A stretch of DNA of 64,000 bases from Candidatus Gastranaerophilales bacterium (lineage in GTDB: Bacteria > Cyanobacteriota > Vampirovibrionia > Gastranaerophilales > Gastranaerophilaceae): the NCBI GenBank assembly GCA_928722015.1, contig CAKMWI010000002.1:1-64000 (forward strand), given 5' to 3'. Each line of letters begins with the position of its first letter. Positions within the stretch are counted from its first letter, which is position 1. Position numbers and translations under genes: made by a program. Below the pieces are notes generated by a model. It was not told where the DNA came from. It saw only the letters and a list, made by a program, of their open reading frames with translations, and ran no database searches. Below, piece after piece: positions 17,286 through 26,699 of the stretch.

Positions 17286-19850
17286 TTACTTATTCTCCTT
17301 ATGTGCTTTTGGAACCTTCATGTGCCCCATAAAGAATTGAGATAAAACTGTTATACCTAAAAGAGCAGCTCCAAGTCTTCCGAATGTTTTGAACCAAATA
17401 TTGCTATTGTATGCTTGTTTACATAATTTAGAAAACATATCATCAGGAGCACATCCCATCAAAAGGAATTTCAATTCTGAAGATGAAGTAACCTCAGTAC
17501 CGTTTACCAAATGATTTGGTTTAGCAAAATATTTATCACCACCAAGATAATTTAATACAGATTTTCGATAGTTAATAAAATCTTCAAAGAACACAGAGTC
17601 TTTAATTTTAGACATTGTATCAGGGTGAAGCTCACAATCATACATTAGCTTCATTGCTGATTCAAAGAAATTTTTATCATTTGCCAGCTCTACAAGGTCT
17701 GTAGGCTGATGTTTGTCCATATACTTATTAATAACTTTTCCTGCTTTTGTTTCAATTTGAGAGAAATATTCTTTTCTAACCTCTTCATTTTCAAGGTTAG
17801 GATTCAATTCAGGATATCTGAAAGAATGGAATTTGACAGCATAATCAGATGTTCTACCTTCTATCAACAATTGCTTACACATTTCTACAAGTTCTTCTTT
17901 TACACCCCTAGGCATACTGGAATTTAAAACACTCTCAACATTTTCAACTTTTGATATCCTATGATACATATCAAGAGTATTTAAAAGTCTATAAAAAGAA
18001 CTTTTTACACCTTTTATCCTATCAGTAACAAATGAGAGTTGAACTTCTTTTAATGAAGATTGAGTTACATTATCAAAACCAACAAGTCTTTCTGCAGTTA
18101 ATGGCATATTTGCAGCTCTCAAGGAATCAGCTGTTTCACCAAATGTAGAATTCACAAGTGAATGATATAAATTTCCACTATCATCAATAGTATTATCCAA
18201 AGATGCCATCTTACTCTGTAAATCTGAAAGCTTTTTCTGTAATTCAGTTATTACACTTGCGTAAGTCTCATCATTTGAAACAATATTTTCAAATTTATTT
18301 CTTAAAATATCTCCAACAATTTCTCTATCAATTCTAGATTTCTTAATCTCTTCAGGAGTAAATTTCAAAGTTTTCAATAATTCACCAGTTATATCATTCC
18401 AACAATTAGCAAGAATTGTTTCCGGAGCTTGGGCTGTTTTTATATAAGCAAATCTATCCAAGACAGCATTTTTAGCTTTAAATTGATTTAATACATCTGA
18501 TGCTGATTTTAAAGATTTTATAATATCATCAGTTAAAACAGCTGCAGGTTTAACCTTAAATACAGAAGCCAATGCTGAATCTGCACCATGTTCTGGAGCA
18601 TGAACCAAACTTTTCATTGCAAAATTAAGCTTTTTAGCTGTTATACTATCAGGATGAGTTTCTATAAATTTAGCAATATTCTGATCCATTAAATCCTGAA
18701 TAAATTTTGAATGTTCTGAGAAATCTTTTACTTCCGGATTTAGTAACCCTTTTTGCGTAAAACCTTGTATGATAGAATCATTATCCGGTAATATTTGTGC
18801 TAATTCTTGCTCTGACAAAGAAACTGATGAAAAATTCTCCTTCAGAGCATTTCTGACTTTATCTAATGCGTCTGTATCAAAACTATAGGCATCAGAACTC
18901 GGCAGCATATTTTTTAAATCATCTTTAACACTTGTTGATGTTACATAATCCAAACCATCAGTAAGATTTGCATGAATATTATCCAACAATTCTTCTGTTA
19001 TAGGCTTGCCCGCATTATTTGTAAGGATTTCATTAAGGGAGTTTGTATTCTCTTTGAAATCATATTTTTGAATTTCCTGAGTAAAATTAGACAATAACAT
19101 ATCAGCTTTTTTATTAAGCTTTTCACCCTGATAGCGGGCAACTGTATTAGTAAGAGCATTACATATTAAACCGCTCATAATAGGAGTTGCAAAACCTGCT
19201 GTTAGCATCCACATTGTATTATTTTGCAACGCAATCTTACGCATTTTTTCCTGAATAAATTCTCGACGATTAGGAATATCTTTAGGAATACCTAATCTAT
19301 CACCTATTTTATTAATTTCTTTATCAGAATACAAATCCCAAGGAATAAACTGATGATCTTGATAGAATAGTTTCTTACGGCCATAACTATCTTCATATTT
19401 TTGTCTGATATTAAATCCATGAATCAAATAAGCCGGCAACTGAAGTGCAAGTTTAGGCCAAAGATCCATAGCTCCAAAGAATGATGCTAAGCCAATAAAT
19501 TCCATTATTTTGGTTAATGGAGTCTGTTTCTTAGCAAAAAGATATGTTGCTATTGCAAGACCACCTATTTTCATTCCAACATCATTTAATCTGCCAAGCT
19601 CATGATCATTAGCTTCCCCTTTTATGGCATGGTGAAAAGCGTTTAAATCATACTTTGCATCTTTAAATAATTCTGAAGGCATATCAAATATAGTATTTTT
19701 AACTAATTTTCCATTACTAGGTAAAGGTTTTATAAATGTACGATTAGATAATTCTCTGTTTACATCAAAATCTTTTACTGCCTTGTCCGAATTATATTGT
19801 TGAACTAACGGTGTTCCATTAACGTATGATTGAATTAAATTTGTTCTCAT
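17286..19850 (-). CDS. Large unknown membrane protein
   Basis: 854 residues. Hydrophobic segments lie at about 91-107, 115-145 and 212-238, with one more near the C-terminus (about 825-845, AALLGITVLSQFFMG). The long middle (about 250-820) is soluble, helical and charged, with likely coiled-coil sections (for example VITELQKKLSDLQSKM near 560). There is no signal peptide and no enzymatic motif I recognise. The topology suggests a big cytoplasmic domain held at the membrane at both ends. The start codon directly follows the stop of the upstream gene (TAG then ATG), and the GH13 gene follows at once, so the three products are probably coupled in function. Confidence 0.7.
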   Translation of the reverse strand: MRTNLIQSYVNGTPLVQQYNSDKAVKDFDVNRELSNRTFIKPLPSNGKLVKNTIFDMPSELFKDAKYDLNAFHHAIKGEANDHELGRLNDVGMKIGGLAIATYLFAKKQTPLTKIMEFIGLASFFGAMDLWPKLALQLPAYLIHGFNIRQKYEDSYGRKKLFYQDHQFIPWDLYSDKEINKIGDRLGIPKDIPNRREFIQEKMRKIALQNNTMWMLTAGFATPIMSGLICNALTNTVARYQGEKLNKKADMLLSNFTQEIQKYDFKENTNSLNEILTNNAGKPITEELLDNIHANLTDGLDYVTSTSVKDDLKNMLPSSDAYSFDTDALDKVRNALKENFSSVSLSEQELAQILPDNDSIIQGFTQKGLLNPEVKDFSEHSKFIQDLMDQNIAKFIETHPDSITAKKLNFAMKSLVHAPEHGADSALASVFKVKPAAVLTDDIIKSLKSASDVLNQFKAKNAVLDRFAYIKTAQAPETILANCWNDITGELLKTLKFTPEEIKKSRIDREIVGDILRNKFENIVSNDETYASVITELQKKLSDLQSKMASLDNTIDDSGNLYHSLVNSTFGETADSLRAANMPLTAERLVGFDNVTQSSLKEVQLSFVTDRIKGVKSSFYRLLNTLDMYHRISKVENVESVLNSSMPRGVKEELVEMCKQLLIEGRTSDYAVKFHSFRYPELNPNLENEEVRKEYFSQIETKAGKVINKYMDKHQPTDLVELANDKNFFESAMKLMYDCELHPDTMSKIKDSVFFEDFINYRKSVLNYLGGDKYFAKPNHLVNGTEVTSSSELKFLLMGCAPDDMFSKLCKQAYNSNIWFKTFGRLGAALLGITVLSQFFMGHMKVPKAHKENK

Positions 19851-20888
19851 CTAACTCACCATACTTTCTTTTTTACCATCAATAACATCTGAAGCCTTTG
19901 TTTTTGAAGGCTTTTTAGTTATATGAACAGAGTTTGCAATACCAAGAATTGTAACACCTAAAGCTGTTCCTATCAGAGCCTTTCCTGCATGTTTTTCAAA
20001 TTTTGACAGAGAACCAATAGGACCATTATAGAGTTCTTTAGCACTTTTCACAAAGCTTTCTCCAAATATCTTTAAAGAATGCGCAAATTCTTTTGGTTTC
20101 CAAAACTTTAATGTTGCTATATTAAAATAAGCTTCCCATGGTTTTTGAAAAGCTAGTGCAACACCAGTAGCTGCCCATAAATAAGAAGAAAAACTTCTGG
20201 CAAGAGATGATTTTACAAGAACCTCTTTATACATAGGTTTTACTTCCTGATCTGAATCATTTAAATTTTCTCCTAACCCGTTTTTCTTTGCAATCTTATC
20301 AAATCTATAATTCAACTTTTCACCTTTTGAGGTATCTCCATACAAAAGAGTCCAATAAGGAAAATCAACACTCTCGCCGACTTTATGGTATTCAATACTT
20401 GTTAAATTATAATCATCCGGAGATTCTTGCAACTGATAATTGACCTTAGCATAAGGCAATTGAGTATCTACACCGGTCATAGCCCTTACCGGAACATTAA
20501 TAAATGATTTTGATATAGATTTAAAGATAGCATACAATAAAACTCCGAGAGCCATCTTTTGTCCTAACGCAGAAGCCTTCCAACTCTCAGTCGGAGTATA
20601 TTTTCTATTTGTTCCGTTAAACATCGCCATCAATGTCAAACTTCCTATTATGTAGGGCATAGTTCCCATTGTTAAAAACTCATAAAAATTTGAATTTTTA
20701 CTTCCATTTAAACCTTTTGCCGGATAAACAGTAAAAGCCTTTATAAATTTATCCATAGCAATTCTGCTACGAGTTGAAAAATTATTTTTTAGTAATGTAT
20801 CTTTATCATAAGATACATTTTTTTCTTCCTCGCTTTTTGCATTAAAAGATATTTTTCTATCACTAAAATTGCTAATTGGTAAAATCAT
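19851..20888 (-). CDS. Unknown membrane protein, first gene of the GH13 operon
   Basis: 345 residues. The N-terminus reads MILPISNFSDRKISFNA. Predicted hydrophobic segments include MPYIIGSLTLMAMF (about 74-88), MALGVLLYAIF (about 111-122), SYLWAATGVALAF (about 232-245) and LIGTALGVTILGIA (about 308-322), with loops rich in charged residues. I do not recognise a family. A GGAG Shine-Dalgarno five bases before the ATG supports the start. It abuts the 854-residue gene with no gap, so it is best seen as a partner of that protein and of the GH13 enzyme. Confidence 0.7.
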   Translation of the reverse strand: MILPISNFSDRKISFNAKSEEEKNVSYDKDTLLKNNFSTRSRIAMDKFIKAFTVYPAKGLNGSKNSNFYEFLTMGTMPYIIGSLTLMAMFNGTNRKYTPTESWKASALGQKMALGVLLYAIFKSISKSFINVPVRAMTGVDTQLPYAKVNYQLQESPDDYNLTSIEYHKVGESVDFPYWTLLYGDTSKGEKLNYRFDKIAKKNGLGENLNDSDQEVKPMYKEVLVKSSLARSFSSYLWAATGVALAFQKPWEAYFNIATLKFWKPKEFAHSLKIFGESFVKSAKELYNGPIGSLSKFEKHAGKALIGTALGVTILGIANSVHITKKPSKTKASDVIDGKKESMVS

Positions 20889-20978
20889 GATAACTCCGCA
20901 TTTCTTTCATTAGAATACATGTCAAGATTATTTTTTGTTATCTGGTTTAATTTATATTTACAAATTTTAACAAAATTT

Positions 20979-21824
20979 TTATTTAAAAATATTGAAAAAT
21001 ATAAGTGTAAAAACACCCATTATTACACAATAGTAGCCGAAAACATTTAATGAAAATTTTGATATAAACTTCATGAAATATTTAATACATAAATATCCGA
21101 CAATACCAGAGACAATTGTACCAATACAGATGGCTGACCAATTATATTTAACAGCTTCAGCAACATCAATTTTTACCAAAGGATAAACCATTGATGCACC
21201 CAAAATAATAGGAATACTCAAAAGAAAAGAATATTTTGCAGCTGTTTCTCGGTTAAGTCCCATAAATAACCCGGTAGCCATTGTCCATCCTGAACGAGAA
21301 AAACCAGGTAATACCGCTACACCTTGTGCAAGTCCTATCCATAATGCTTGCTTTAAATTAACTTTTGCTGAAGTATCTTTTCTCTTTTTAGATAAATATT
21401 CGCTGAAAAATAAAACAATTCCGGTACCAATCAACAAACCTCCAACTAATGCAGGATGATATACAAGATGCTCCGCAAAATCATTAAAAGGAAGGGCCAA
21501 AGCAATAGTAACAAGAGTACCCGCAATAATATAAATAGCTAATTTCGCTTTATGTTCAGAAAAATCGCGATTTTTGCATGCAACTAACAATGCTTTTAAA
21601 ATTTCCCAAACATCTTTTCTAAAATAAATCAATACAGCAACCAGAGTTCCAAGATGAAGCATAATATCAAAAAACACTTCCTCATTAGATTGCGCTACTA
21701 TTGGAATATTCTTAAAAACTTTATAAAAATTAGATGTAAAAACAAGATGTGCAGAACTCGATACAGGTAAAAATTCACTTAACCCCTGAACAATTCCCAT
21801 CAATATTGCTTGTATAAAATTCAT
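20979..21824 (-). CDS. uppP: Undecaprenyl-diphosphatase UppP (BacA)
   Basis: 281 residues, a polytopic membrane protein. The two family signatures are clear: GIVQGLSEFLPVSSSAHLV near the N-terminus (with Gln and Ser in place of the common Glu and Thr) and LPGFSRSGWTMATGLFMGL near residue 165. It dephosphorylates undecaprenyl diphosphate at the outer face of the inner membrane, recycling the carrier for peptidoglycan and lipopolysaccharide, and can confer bacitracin resistance. It is the last gene of kdsD-kdsC-queD-uppP, 26 bases after queD. Confidence 0.95.
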   Translation of the reverse strand: MNFIQAILMGIVQGLSEFLPVSSSAHLVFTSNFYKVFKNIPIVAQSNEEVFFDIMLHLGTLVAVLIYFRKDVWEILKALLVACKNRDFSEHKAKLAIYIIAGTLVTIALALPFNDFAEHLVYHPALVGGLLIGTGIVLFFSEYLSKKRKDTSAKVNLKQALWIGLAQGVAVLPGFSRSGWTMATGLFMGLNRETAAKYSFLLSIPIILGASMVYPLVKIDVAEAVKYNWSAICIGTIVSGIVGYLCIKYFMKFISKFSLNVFGYYCVIMGVFTLIFFNIFK

Positions 21825-21850
21825 TTTATATTCTCTCTTTCATTAAATCT

Positions 21851-22213
21851 CTATTCAGCCTCAAAATACGAACAGCATGATGATTGAGTCTCCCATACTG
21901 TAATTTTACTTAATTGAACAATTTTTTCTTTTAGTTTTGAATAAATATAAGCTGATATCATTTCACTAGACGGACTTTCACCTCTAAATTCAGGAAGTTC
22001 ATTCAAATCCTTATGATCCAAGGTATCTAAAACTGCATTCAATTCTTTTTTTAAAACTTTATAGTCAATTAAAATATTACTTTTATTTAAGCTCTCACCC
22101 TGAACAAAAGCCTCAACCATCCAATTATGACCATGCTGATTTTCACATTCCCCATCATAATTCAATAAATGATGTGCTGCTGAAAAAAAAGCCTGTGTTT
22201 TAATCTCATACAT
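21851..22213 (-). CDS. queD: 6-carboxy-5,6,7,8-tetrahydropterin synthase QueD
   Basis: 120 residues, the standard size. The zinc-binding histidines are in FSAAHHL and NQHGHNW, with the active-site cysteine just ahead (GECENQ). The signature LDTLDHKDLN near residue 83 and the late glutamate in VWETQ complete the site. It converts dihydroneopterin triphosphate to 6-carboxytetrahydropterin on the way to preQ0 and queuosine. queE and queC are not in the window. GAGGGG eight bases upstream sets the start. Confidence 0.93.
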   Translation of the reverse strand: MYEIKTQAFFSAAHHLLNYDGECENQHGHNWMVEAFVQGESLNKSNILIDYKVLKKELNAVLDTLDHKDLNELPEFRGESPSSEMISAYIYSKLKEKIVQLSKITVWETQSSCCSYFEAE

Positions 22214-22275
22214 ACTAATATCCCCTCTTTATACTTATATAAACTAAATTTTTACAATAAATTTTATTTAATTTA

Positions 22276-22794
22276 TCAATTATTAACCTCAATTGATTTT
22301 TCAGATTCCATTTTTGAATTAAAGACAAAATCACATAATTCCCTCACGGCACCTCGTCCGCCGCATCTGGAGGCTTTATAATTACAGACTTGCTGAACAC
22401 TATCAACAGCGTCAACAGGACAAGCTGCTATTGCAACTTTTTCCAATATACAAATATCTGGTTCATCATCTCCCATATAAGCAACTTCAGAATAATCCAA
22501 TCCATACTTTTCCATAATTGCTTCTAATATAGGAAGTTTATTTTTAACACCCTGATATACTTCTGTTACCCTTAAATCCAATGCACGTCTATTAACAGTT
22601 CCATTATTTCTACCTGTTATAATAGCAGTTATAAAGCCATTTTTTGACATTTTAGCAAGGCCATGACCATCTTTAGCATTAAAGGTTTTATATTCAATAC
22701 CATTTTCATCATAAGTAATGCTGCCATCAGTCATAACACCATCAACATCAAATGCTAACAATTTAATTTTTGAAGCCCGTTGTTTTAAATCCAT
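22276..22794 (-). CDS. kdsC: Kdo-8-phosphate phosphatase KdsC
   Basis: 172 residues, the HAD type without a cap domain. Motif I is FDVDGVMTDG, motif II is in IITGRNN, and motif IV is YMGDDEPD. GRGAVRE near the C-terminus is characteristic of KdsC. It removes phosphate from Kdo-8-P to give Kdo. It overlaps the upstream kdsD by one base, giving a translationally coupled pair that implies Kdo-containing lipopolysaccharide and hence an outer membrane. Confidence 0.95.
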   Translation of the reverse strand: MDLKQRASKIKLLAFDVDGVMTDGSITYDENGIEYKTFNAKDGHGLAKMSKNGFITAIITGRNNGTVNRRALDLRVTEVYQGVKNKLPILEAIMEKYGLDYSEVAYMGDDEPDICILEKVAIAACPVDAVDSVQQVCNYKASRCGGRGAVRELCDFVFNSKMESEKSIEVNN

Positions 22795-23774
22795 TATGCA
22801 ACTCCAGCCCTTAACAAATCATGAACATGTATAACCCCTACAGGAATATTATTATCATCTACAACAGCAAGTGCCGTAATTGAATATTTTTCCATAAGAT
22901 TTAATGCAGAAGCTGCATAAGCATCTGATGTAATCCTTTTAGGATTTAAAGTCATTACGTCCTTAACCTTGATATTTGAGGAATCCGGATATTTTATTAT
23001 AGTTCTTCTTATATCACCATCTGTTAATACGCCTGATAATTTATTGTCCGAATCCAAAACCATGGCCATACCAAGCTTATACTCAGATATAGTATTTATC
23101 ACACTTGTAAATGATTCAGTATCCGAAACAAGCGGCATTTTATCACCTGTAATCATTAAATCTCTGACTTTGTATGTTAAACCTTTACCCAATTTCCCTG
23201 ACGGATGATACATAAGAAAATCTTCTTTTGTAAAACCTTTTTTCTCCATCAAGCATACAGCCAGAGTATCTCCCATTGCAAGAGTAGCTGTTGTACTTGC
23301 TGTTGGTGCTTTACCCAAAGGACAAGCTTCGCGTTCAACAGAAATATCAAGGGTTACATCACTTGTTCTTGCAAGTGTGGAATTCAAATTTCCTGTCATT
23401 CCAATCATAGGGCATCCAAATCTTTTAATTAACGGTAATAAATTCATTAATTCTTGGGTTTCACCACTGTTTGAAATAGCAATAATTGCATCTTCTCTGG
23501 TAATAACCCCTGAATCACCATGTGTACTTTCTGCAGGATGCAAAAAGTACGCAGGAGTACCGGTAGAGGACATAGTAGCAGCAATTTTTTTACCGATAAG
23601 CCCGGATTTTCCCATTCCTGTAACAATAACACGCCCTTTGCAATTATATAAAATATCAATAGCTTTATCAAATTCCTCTCCAATTGTATCTTTCAATCGT
23701 AGAATAGAATTTGCTTCAATTTCAAGAACTTCTTTTGCCAACTCATTTATTTTACTCAATGTCATAGCCACCAT
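22794..23774 (-). CDS. kdsD: Arabinose-5-phosphate isomerase KdsD
   Basis: 326 residues. The N-terminal SIS domain holds GMGKSGLIGKKIAATMSSTG and PAESTHGDSGVI; two CBS domains follow from about residue 205. It isomerises ribulose-5-P to arabinose-5-P, the first dedicated precursor of Kdo. The ATG at 23774 is preferred over an upstream ATG at 23807 because GAGAGG lies five bases in front of it. It is the first gene of the kdsD-kdsC-queD-uppP operon. Confidence 0.93.
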   Translation of the reverse strand: MVAMTLSKINELAKEVLEIEANSILRLKDTIGEEFDKAIDILYNCKGRVIVTGMGKSGLIGKKIAATMSSTGTPAYFLHPAESTHGDSGVITREDAIIAISNSGETQELMNLLPLIKRFGCPMIGMTGNLNSTLARTSDVTLDISVEREACPLGKAPTASTTATLAMGDTLAVCLMEKKGFTKEDFLMYHPSGKLGKGLTYKVRDLMITGDKMPLVSDTESFTSVINTISEYKLGMAMVLDSDNKLSGVLTDGDIRRTIIKYPDSSNIKVKDVMTLNPKRITSDAYAASALNLMEKYSITALAVVDDNNIPVGVIHVHDLLRAGVA

Positions 23775-23892
23775 ATCCACCTCTCTTAACTCATGAAAAT
23801 TATACAATAAATATCCTACAAATACAGTATTTTTACAATCATTTTATCAAAATTAACAAAATTTATCCGAAATAACATACATAAGGAGAAAT

Positions 23893-24147
23893 ATGAAAGA
23901 AATTTTTAAAATAACATCATCAAAAATAGACAAAAAAGAAATACTTGGAAAGATAAAAAATTATAATGATGAAGTAATCGATATTTCCGAATTAAATATT
24001 TTTGAAGCTACAAAAACTATTATTTTGATTTCTACTTACGGGACTTGTAAAAATCAGAATAAAAAATTTAGATATAAAGTTGCTGCTAAAAATATAAAAA
24101 ATATTCTAAAAGAATTACCCTTTAATAATGCAATAGAACTTGTATAA
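23893..24147 (+). CDS. Unknown small basic protein
   Basis: 84 residues, soluble, with about a quarter lysine. It starts MKEIFKITSSKIDKKEILGK and has the beta-strand-like core TKTIILISTYGTCKN. A strong AAGGAG five bases before the ATG and a terminator after the stop argue that it is a real single gene. It diverges from kdsD and converges on the ribonucleotide reductase. No family is recognised. Confidence 0.65.
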   Translation: MKEIFKITSSKIDKKEILGKIKNYNDEVIDISELNIFEATKTIILISTYGTCKNQNKKFRYKVAAKNIKNILKELPFNNAIELV

Positions 24148-24167
24148 AAACTTCTTATAACGAAAAT

Positions 24168-24198
24168 AAAAAAGAGTCCTATAAAGGACTCTTTTTTT
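24168..24198. terminator. Bidirectional terminator between the gene at 23893 and nrdJ
   Basis: AGAGTCCT and AGGACTCT pair, extended by an A tract on the left and a T tract on the right, around a four-base loop. Confidence 0.85.
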
Positions 24199-24211
24199 AT
24201 TTTTAAGAGAA

Positions 24212-26236
24212 CTATGAACAACCGGAATATCCACAATTCAAACAGATAAAACATCCTTCTGCCATTTGAATTTCTGTACCACATTCAGGACATTTAACAG
24301 TTTTTATTTCTCCGGTCGGATTGTACTCTTCTACACTCTCACTTCTTGTTGAAACTTCAGGCTTTGATTCTACTGGTTTTACTTCTATAGTTTTTTCCTT
24401 TTTCTTATCGTCAAGATTCATAGGTTGGAATTGACGTGAATTATTTCTATAAACAGTAATACCTTTTAAATTATTTTTATATGCCAATATATAAGCTTCC
24501 TTAATATCTTCTCTGGTTGCAGATTCTACAAAATTTACCGTTTTGGAAACTGCATTATCCGTATGAAGTTGGAATGCTGCCTGCATTTTTACATGCCAGT
24601 ATGGAGTTACATCATGCGCTGTAGCAAATATTTGTTTTACATTATCAGATACTCCGTTAACATGAGCAATAGAACCCTCTTTTGCAATTTGAGACATCAA
24701 TTCTTCAGAATATAATCCGTGAGAAACCATATAATCCTTAAAAATAGGATTTACTTCAAGCATTTCTGTGCCATCCATGATAAGTCTTGAGAATACAAGT
24801 CCAAATAACGGTTCAACACCTCCTGATGCTGAGGCAATCATTGAAATAGTTCCTGTTGGAGCAATACAAGTTGTCGTTGCATTTCTCAAACCATATTTTT
24901 TAATATCAGCATCTATTTCAGCCCATTGCTCATCGGAAATTTTACCTGCTGATTTACCTTTATACTTATTAAATAAGTAATTATCTGAATCATAGATACT
25001 TCCTTTAAAATTGTTAAAACTGCCACGTTCTTTAGCCAGTTCTATAGATTCTTTTTTAGAAATATAATCAATAAACTCCATAACCTGTCCGGCTAATTTG
25101 GTACCTTCTTCAGAATTATATGAAATTCCCATTTTCATAAGCATATCAGCCCAGCCCATAACACCAAGGCCAATTTTTCTGTTATTTTGTACCATTTCAG
25201 AAATTTGAGGAAGCGGATAGTTATTAACAGCAATTACATTATCCAAAAATCTCATTGCTGTTCTTGTTGTTTTTTCTAATAAATCCCAATCTACTTCCCA
25301 TCCGTTAGAAGATTGTTTCATCATCAAACCTAAATTAATAGAACCCAGATTACAAGCTTCATAAGGAAGTAATGGAACTTCACCGCAAGGATTAGTTGAT
25401 TCGATAGCCCCCACTAGCGGAGTCGGATTATCAGAATTCATCTTGTCAATAAAGATAATACCAGGTTCACCATTTCTCCAAGCACCGTCAACAATTAAGT
25501 CAAAAACTTCTTTAGCATTCATTCTTCCGACAACCTCATTATTCTGAGGATTAATCAAATCATAATCGGTACCGTTTAAATAAGCTTCCATAAACTTATC
25601 AGTAATCGCAACTGATATATTAAAGTTATTTAATTTATTATTATCAGCTTTACAATTGATAAATTCCAAAATATCAGGGTGGTCAACTCTTAATATACCC
25701 ATATTGGCACCACGTCTTGTTCCACCTTGCTTAACAGCTTCAGTTGCAGCATTAAAAACTTCCATAAAAGAAACCGGACCTGAAGATACACCCATAGTAG
25801 ATTTAACAACACTATTTTTAGGTCTTAATCTTGAAAATGAAAAACCTGTACCGCCACCTGATTTATGTATTAAAGCTGTATTTTTAACAGTTTCAAAAAT
25901 ACCTTCCAAACTATCTTCAACAGGAAGAACAAAACAGGCTGCTAACTGCCCTAATTCACGACCTGCATTCATTAAAGTTGGTGAATTTGGCATGAAATAA
26001 CGATTAGTGATAGCTTTATAAAATCTATCAGATAATTCTTTTACTTCAGCTTGAGATTTTCCAAACTTCAAATCACCTGAAGCAATTGTATCTGCTACTC
26101 TACGAAACATATCCGCAGGTTTTTCAACACAATTTCCATCCTTATCTCTCTTTAAATATCTTTTTTCAAGAACTTTGATTGCATTTTCAGATAAATTCAA
26201 AGATTCTTCTAAACAAGTACTGCTGTTGTCTGACAC
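24212..26236 (-). CDS. nrdJ: Vitamin B12-dependent (class II) ribonucleotide reductase
   Basis: About 674 residues. The class II core is shown by FMPNSPTLMNAG, ACFVLPVEDSLEGIF, KSGGGTGFSFSRLRPK, the catalytic NPCGEVPLLPYEACNLGSINL (Asn, thiyl-radical Cys, Glu) and PTGTISMIASASGGVEP. The C-terminus ends in a CxxC...CxxC zinc ribbon (CPECGTEI ... CLNCGYSGC) typical of this subclass. It makes deoxyribonucleotides using adenosylcobalamin, without oxygen. I prefer the GTG at 26236, five bases after GGAGG, over an ATG at 26248 that includes that Shine-Dalgarno. I found no cobalamin riboswitch upstream. Confidence 0.93.
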   Translation of the reverse strand: MSDNSSTCLEESLNLSENAIKVLEKRYLKRDKDGNCVEKPADMFRRVADTIASGDLKFGKSQAEVKELSDRFYKAITNRYFMPNSPTLMNAGRELGQLAACFVLPVEDSLEGIFETVKNTALIHKSGGGTGFSFSRLRPKNSVVKSTMGVSSGPVSFMEVFNAATEAVKQGGTRRGANMGILRVDHPDILEFINCKADNNKLNNFNISVAITDKFMEAYLNGTDYDLINPQNNEVVGRMNAKEVFDLIVDGAWRNGEPGIIFIDKMNSDNPTPLVGAIESTNPCGEVPLLPYEACNLGSINLGLMMKQSSNGWEVDWDLLEKTTRTAMRFLDNVIAVNNYPLPQISEMVQNNRKIGLGVMGWADMLMKMGISYNSEEGTKLAGQVMEFIDYISKKESIELAKERGSFNNFKGSIYDSDNYLFNKYKGKSAGKISDEQWAEIDADIKKYGLRNATTTCIAPTGTISMIASASGGVEPLFGLVFSRLIMDGTEMLEVNPIFKDYMVSHGLYSEELMSQIAKEGSIAHVNGVSDNVKQIFATAHDVTPYWHVKMQAAFQLHTDNAVSKTVNFVESATREDIKEAYILAYKNNLKGITVYRNNSRQFQPMNLDDKKKEKTIEVKPVESKPEVSTRSESVEEYNPTGEIKTVKCPECGTEIQMAEGCFICLNCGYSGCS

Positions 26237-26365
26237 ATTAACCTCCATAGTCTGATATAATCTAATAATTCATAATTAACTTTCCCAAAAGTAAAGCATG
26301 CCCAAAAGACAGACTTTAATAAAATCTTACTACAGGACAAAGACTGATTGCAACAAGAATAGAAA

Positions 26366-26394
26366 ATTCTCACAACATTTCGTAATGTTAGAAT
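26366..26394. repeat. Inverted repeat in the nrdJ-oppA intergenic region
   Basis: ATTCT-CAC-AACATT-TCGT-AATGTT-AGAAT: a perfect 6-bp inner stem and a 5-bp outer stem with a three-base bulge, about 120 bases upstream of nrdJ. It could be an operator or an RNA hairpin. Confidence 0.4.
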
Positions 26395-26684
26395 AAAAAA
26401 CAATAAATTTAGAAATATTCAAATTTTAAAATTTTGCATAAGGTTTCATCCAAATACTACTATGTTCCTATTTTGTAAATAAAGGAGACAAAGTTCCGAC
26501 ATCAGTAGCATCTCCGGCTGTAAATATAGCATACTTATTTTATTGAAGTAAATGTAACCTTTTATAACATAATATGTCGATATTATATAGCATAATGTTA
26601 TTTTATAAAAAATACAGTTCTTAGTATTACTACTTTTATACAATAAATATCTATCCACAAATACAATACTTTTAAATCTTTTTG

Positions 26685-26693
26685 TGTTATTCT
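26685..26693 (+). promoter_or_regulatory. Predicted leaderless extended -10 promoter of oppA
   Basis: TGT-TATTCT, an extended -10 (TGn motif), ends six bases before the ATG at 26700. No Shine-Dalgarno at a usable distance is present. Confidence 0.5.
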
Positions 26694-26699
26694 AAAGGC

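Larger units (their letters stand above)
26249..26699. other. 450-bp intergenic region between divergent nrdJ and oppA
   Basis: Very AT-rich. It holds the inverted repeat at 26366-26394 and the oppA -10 element at its right end. No coding region, tRNA or recognisable riboswitch is seen in the rest. Confidence 0.5.

Noticed and set aside
26249..26480. Cobalamin riboswitch in front of the B12-dependent reductase
   Set aside because: I looked for the B12 box and its surrounding stems on the minus strand and found none. An Infernal search would settle it.
26460..26545. Short minus-strand frame ending GDATDVGTLSPLFTK, possibly a gene remnant
   Set aside because: Only about 22 codons, closed by a stop upstream, with no ribosome-binding site and no recognisable homologue.
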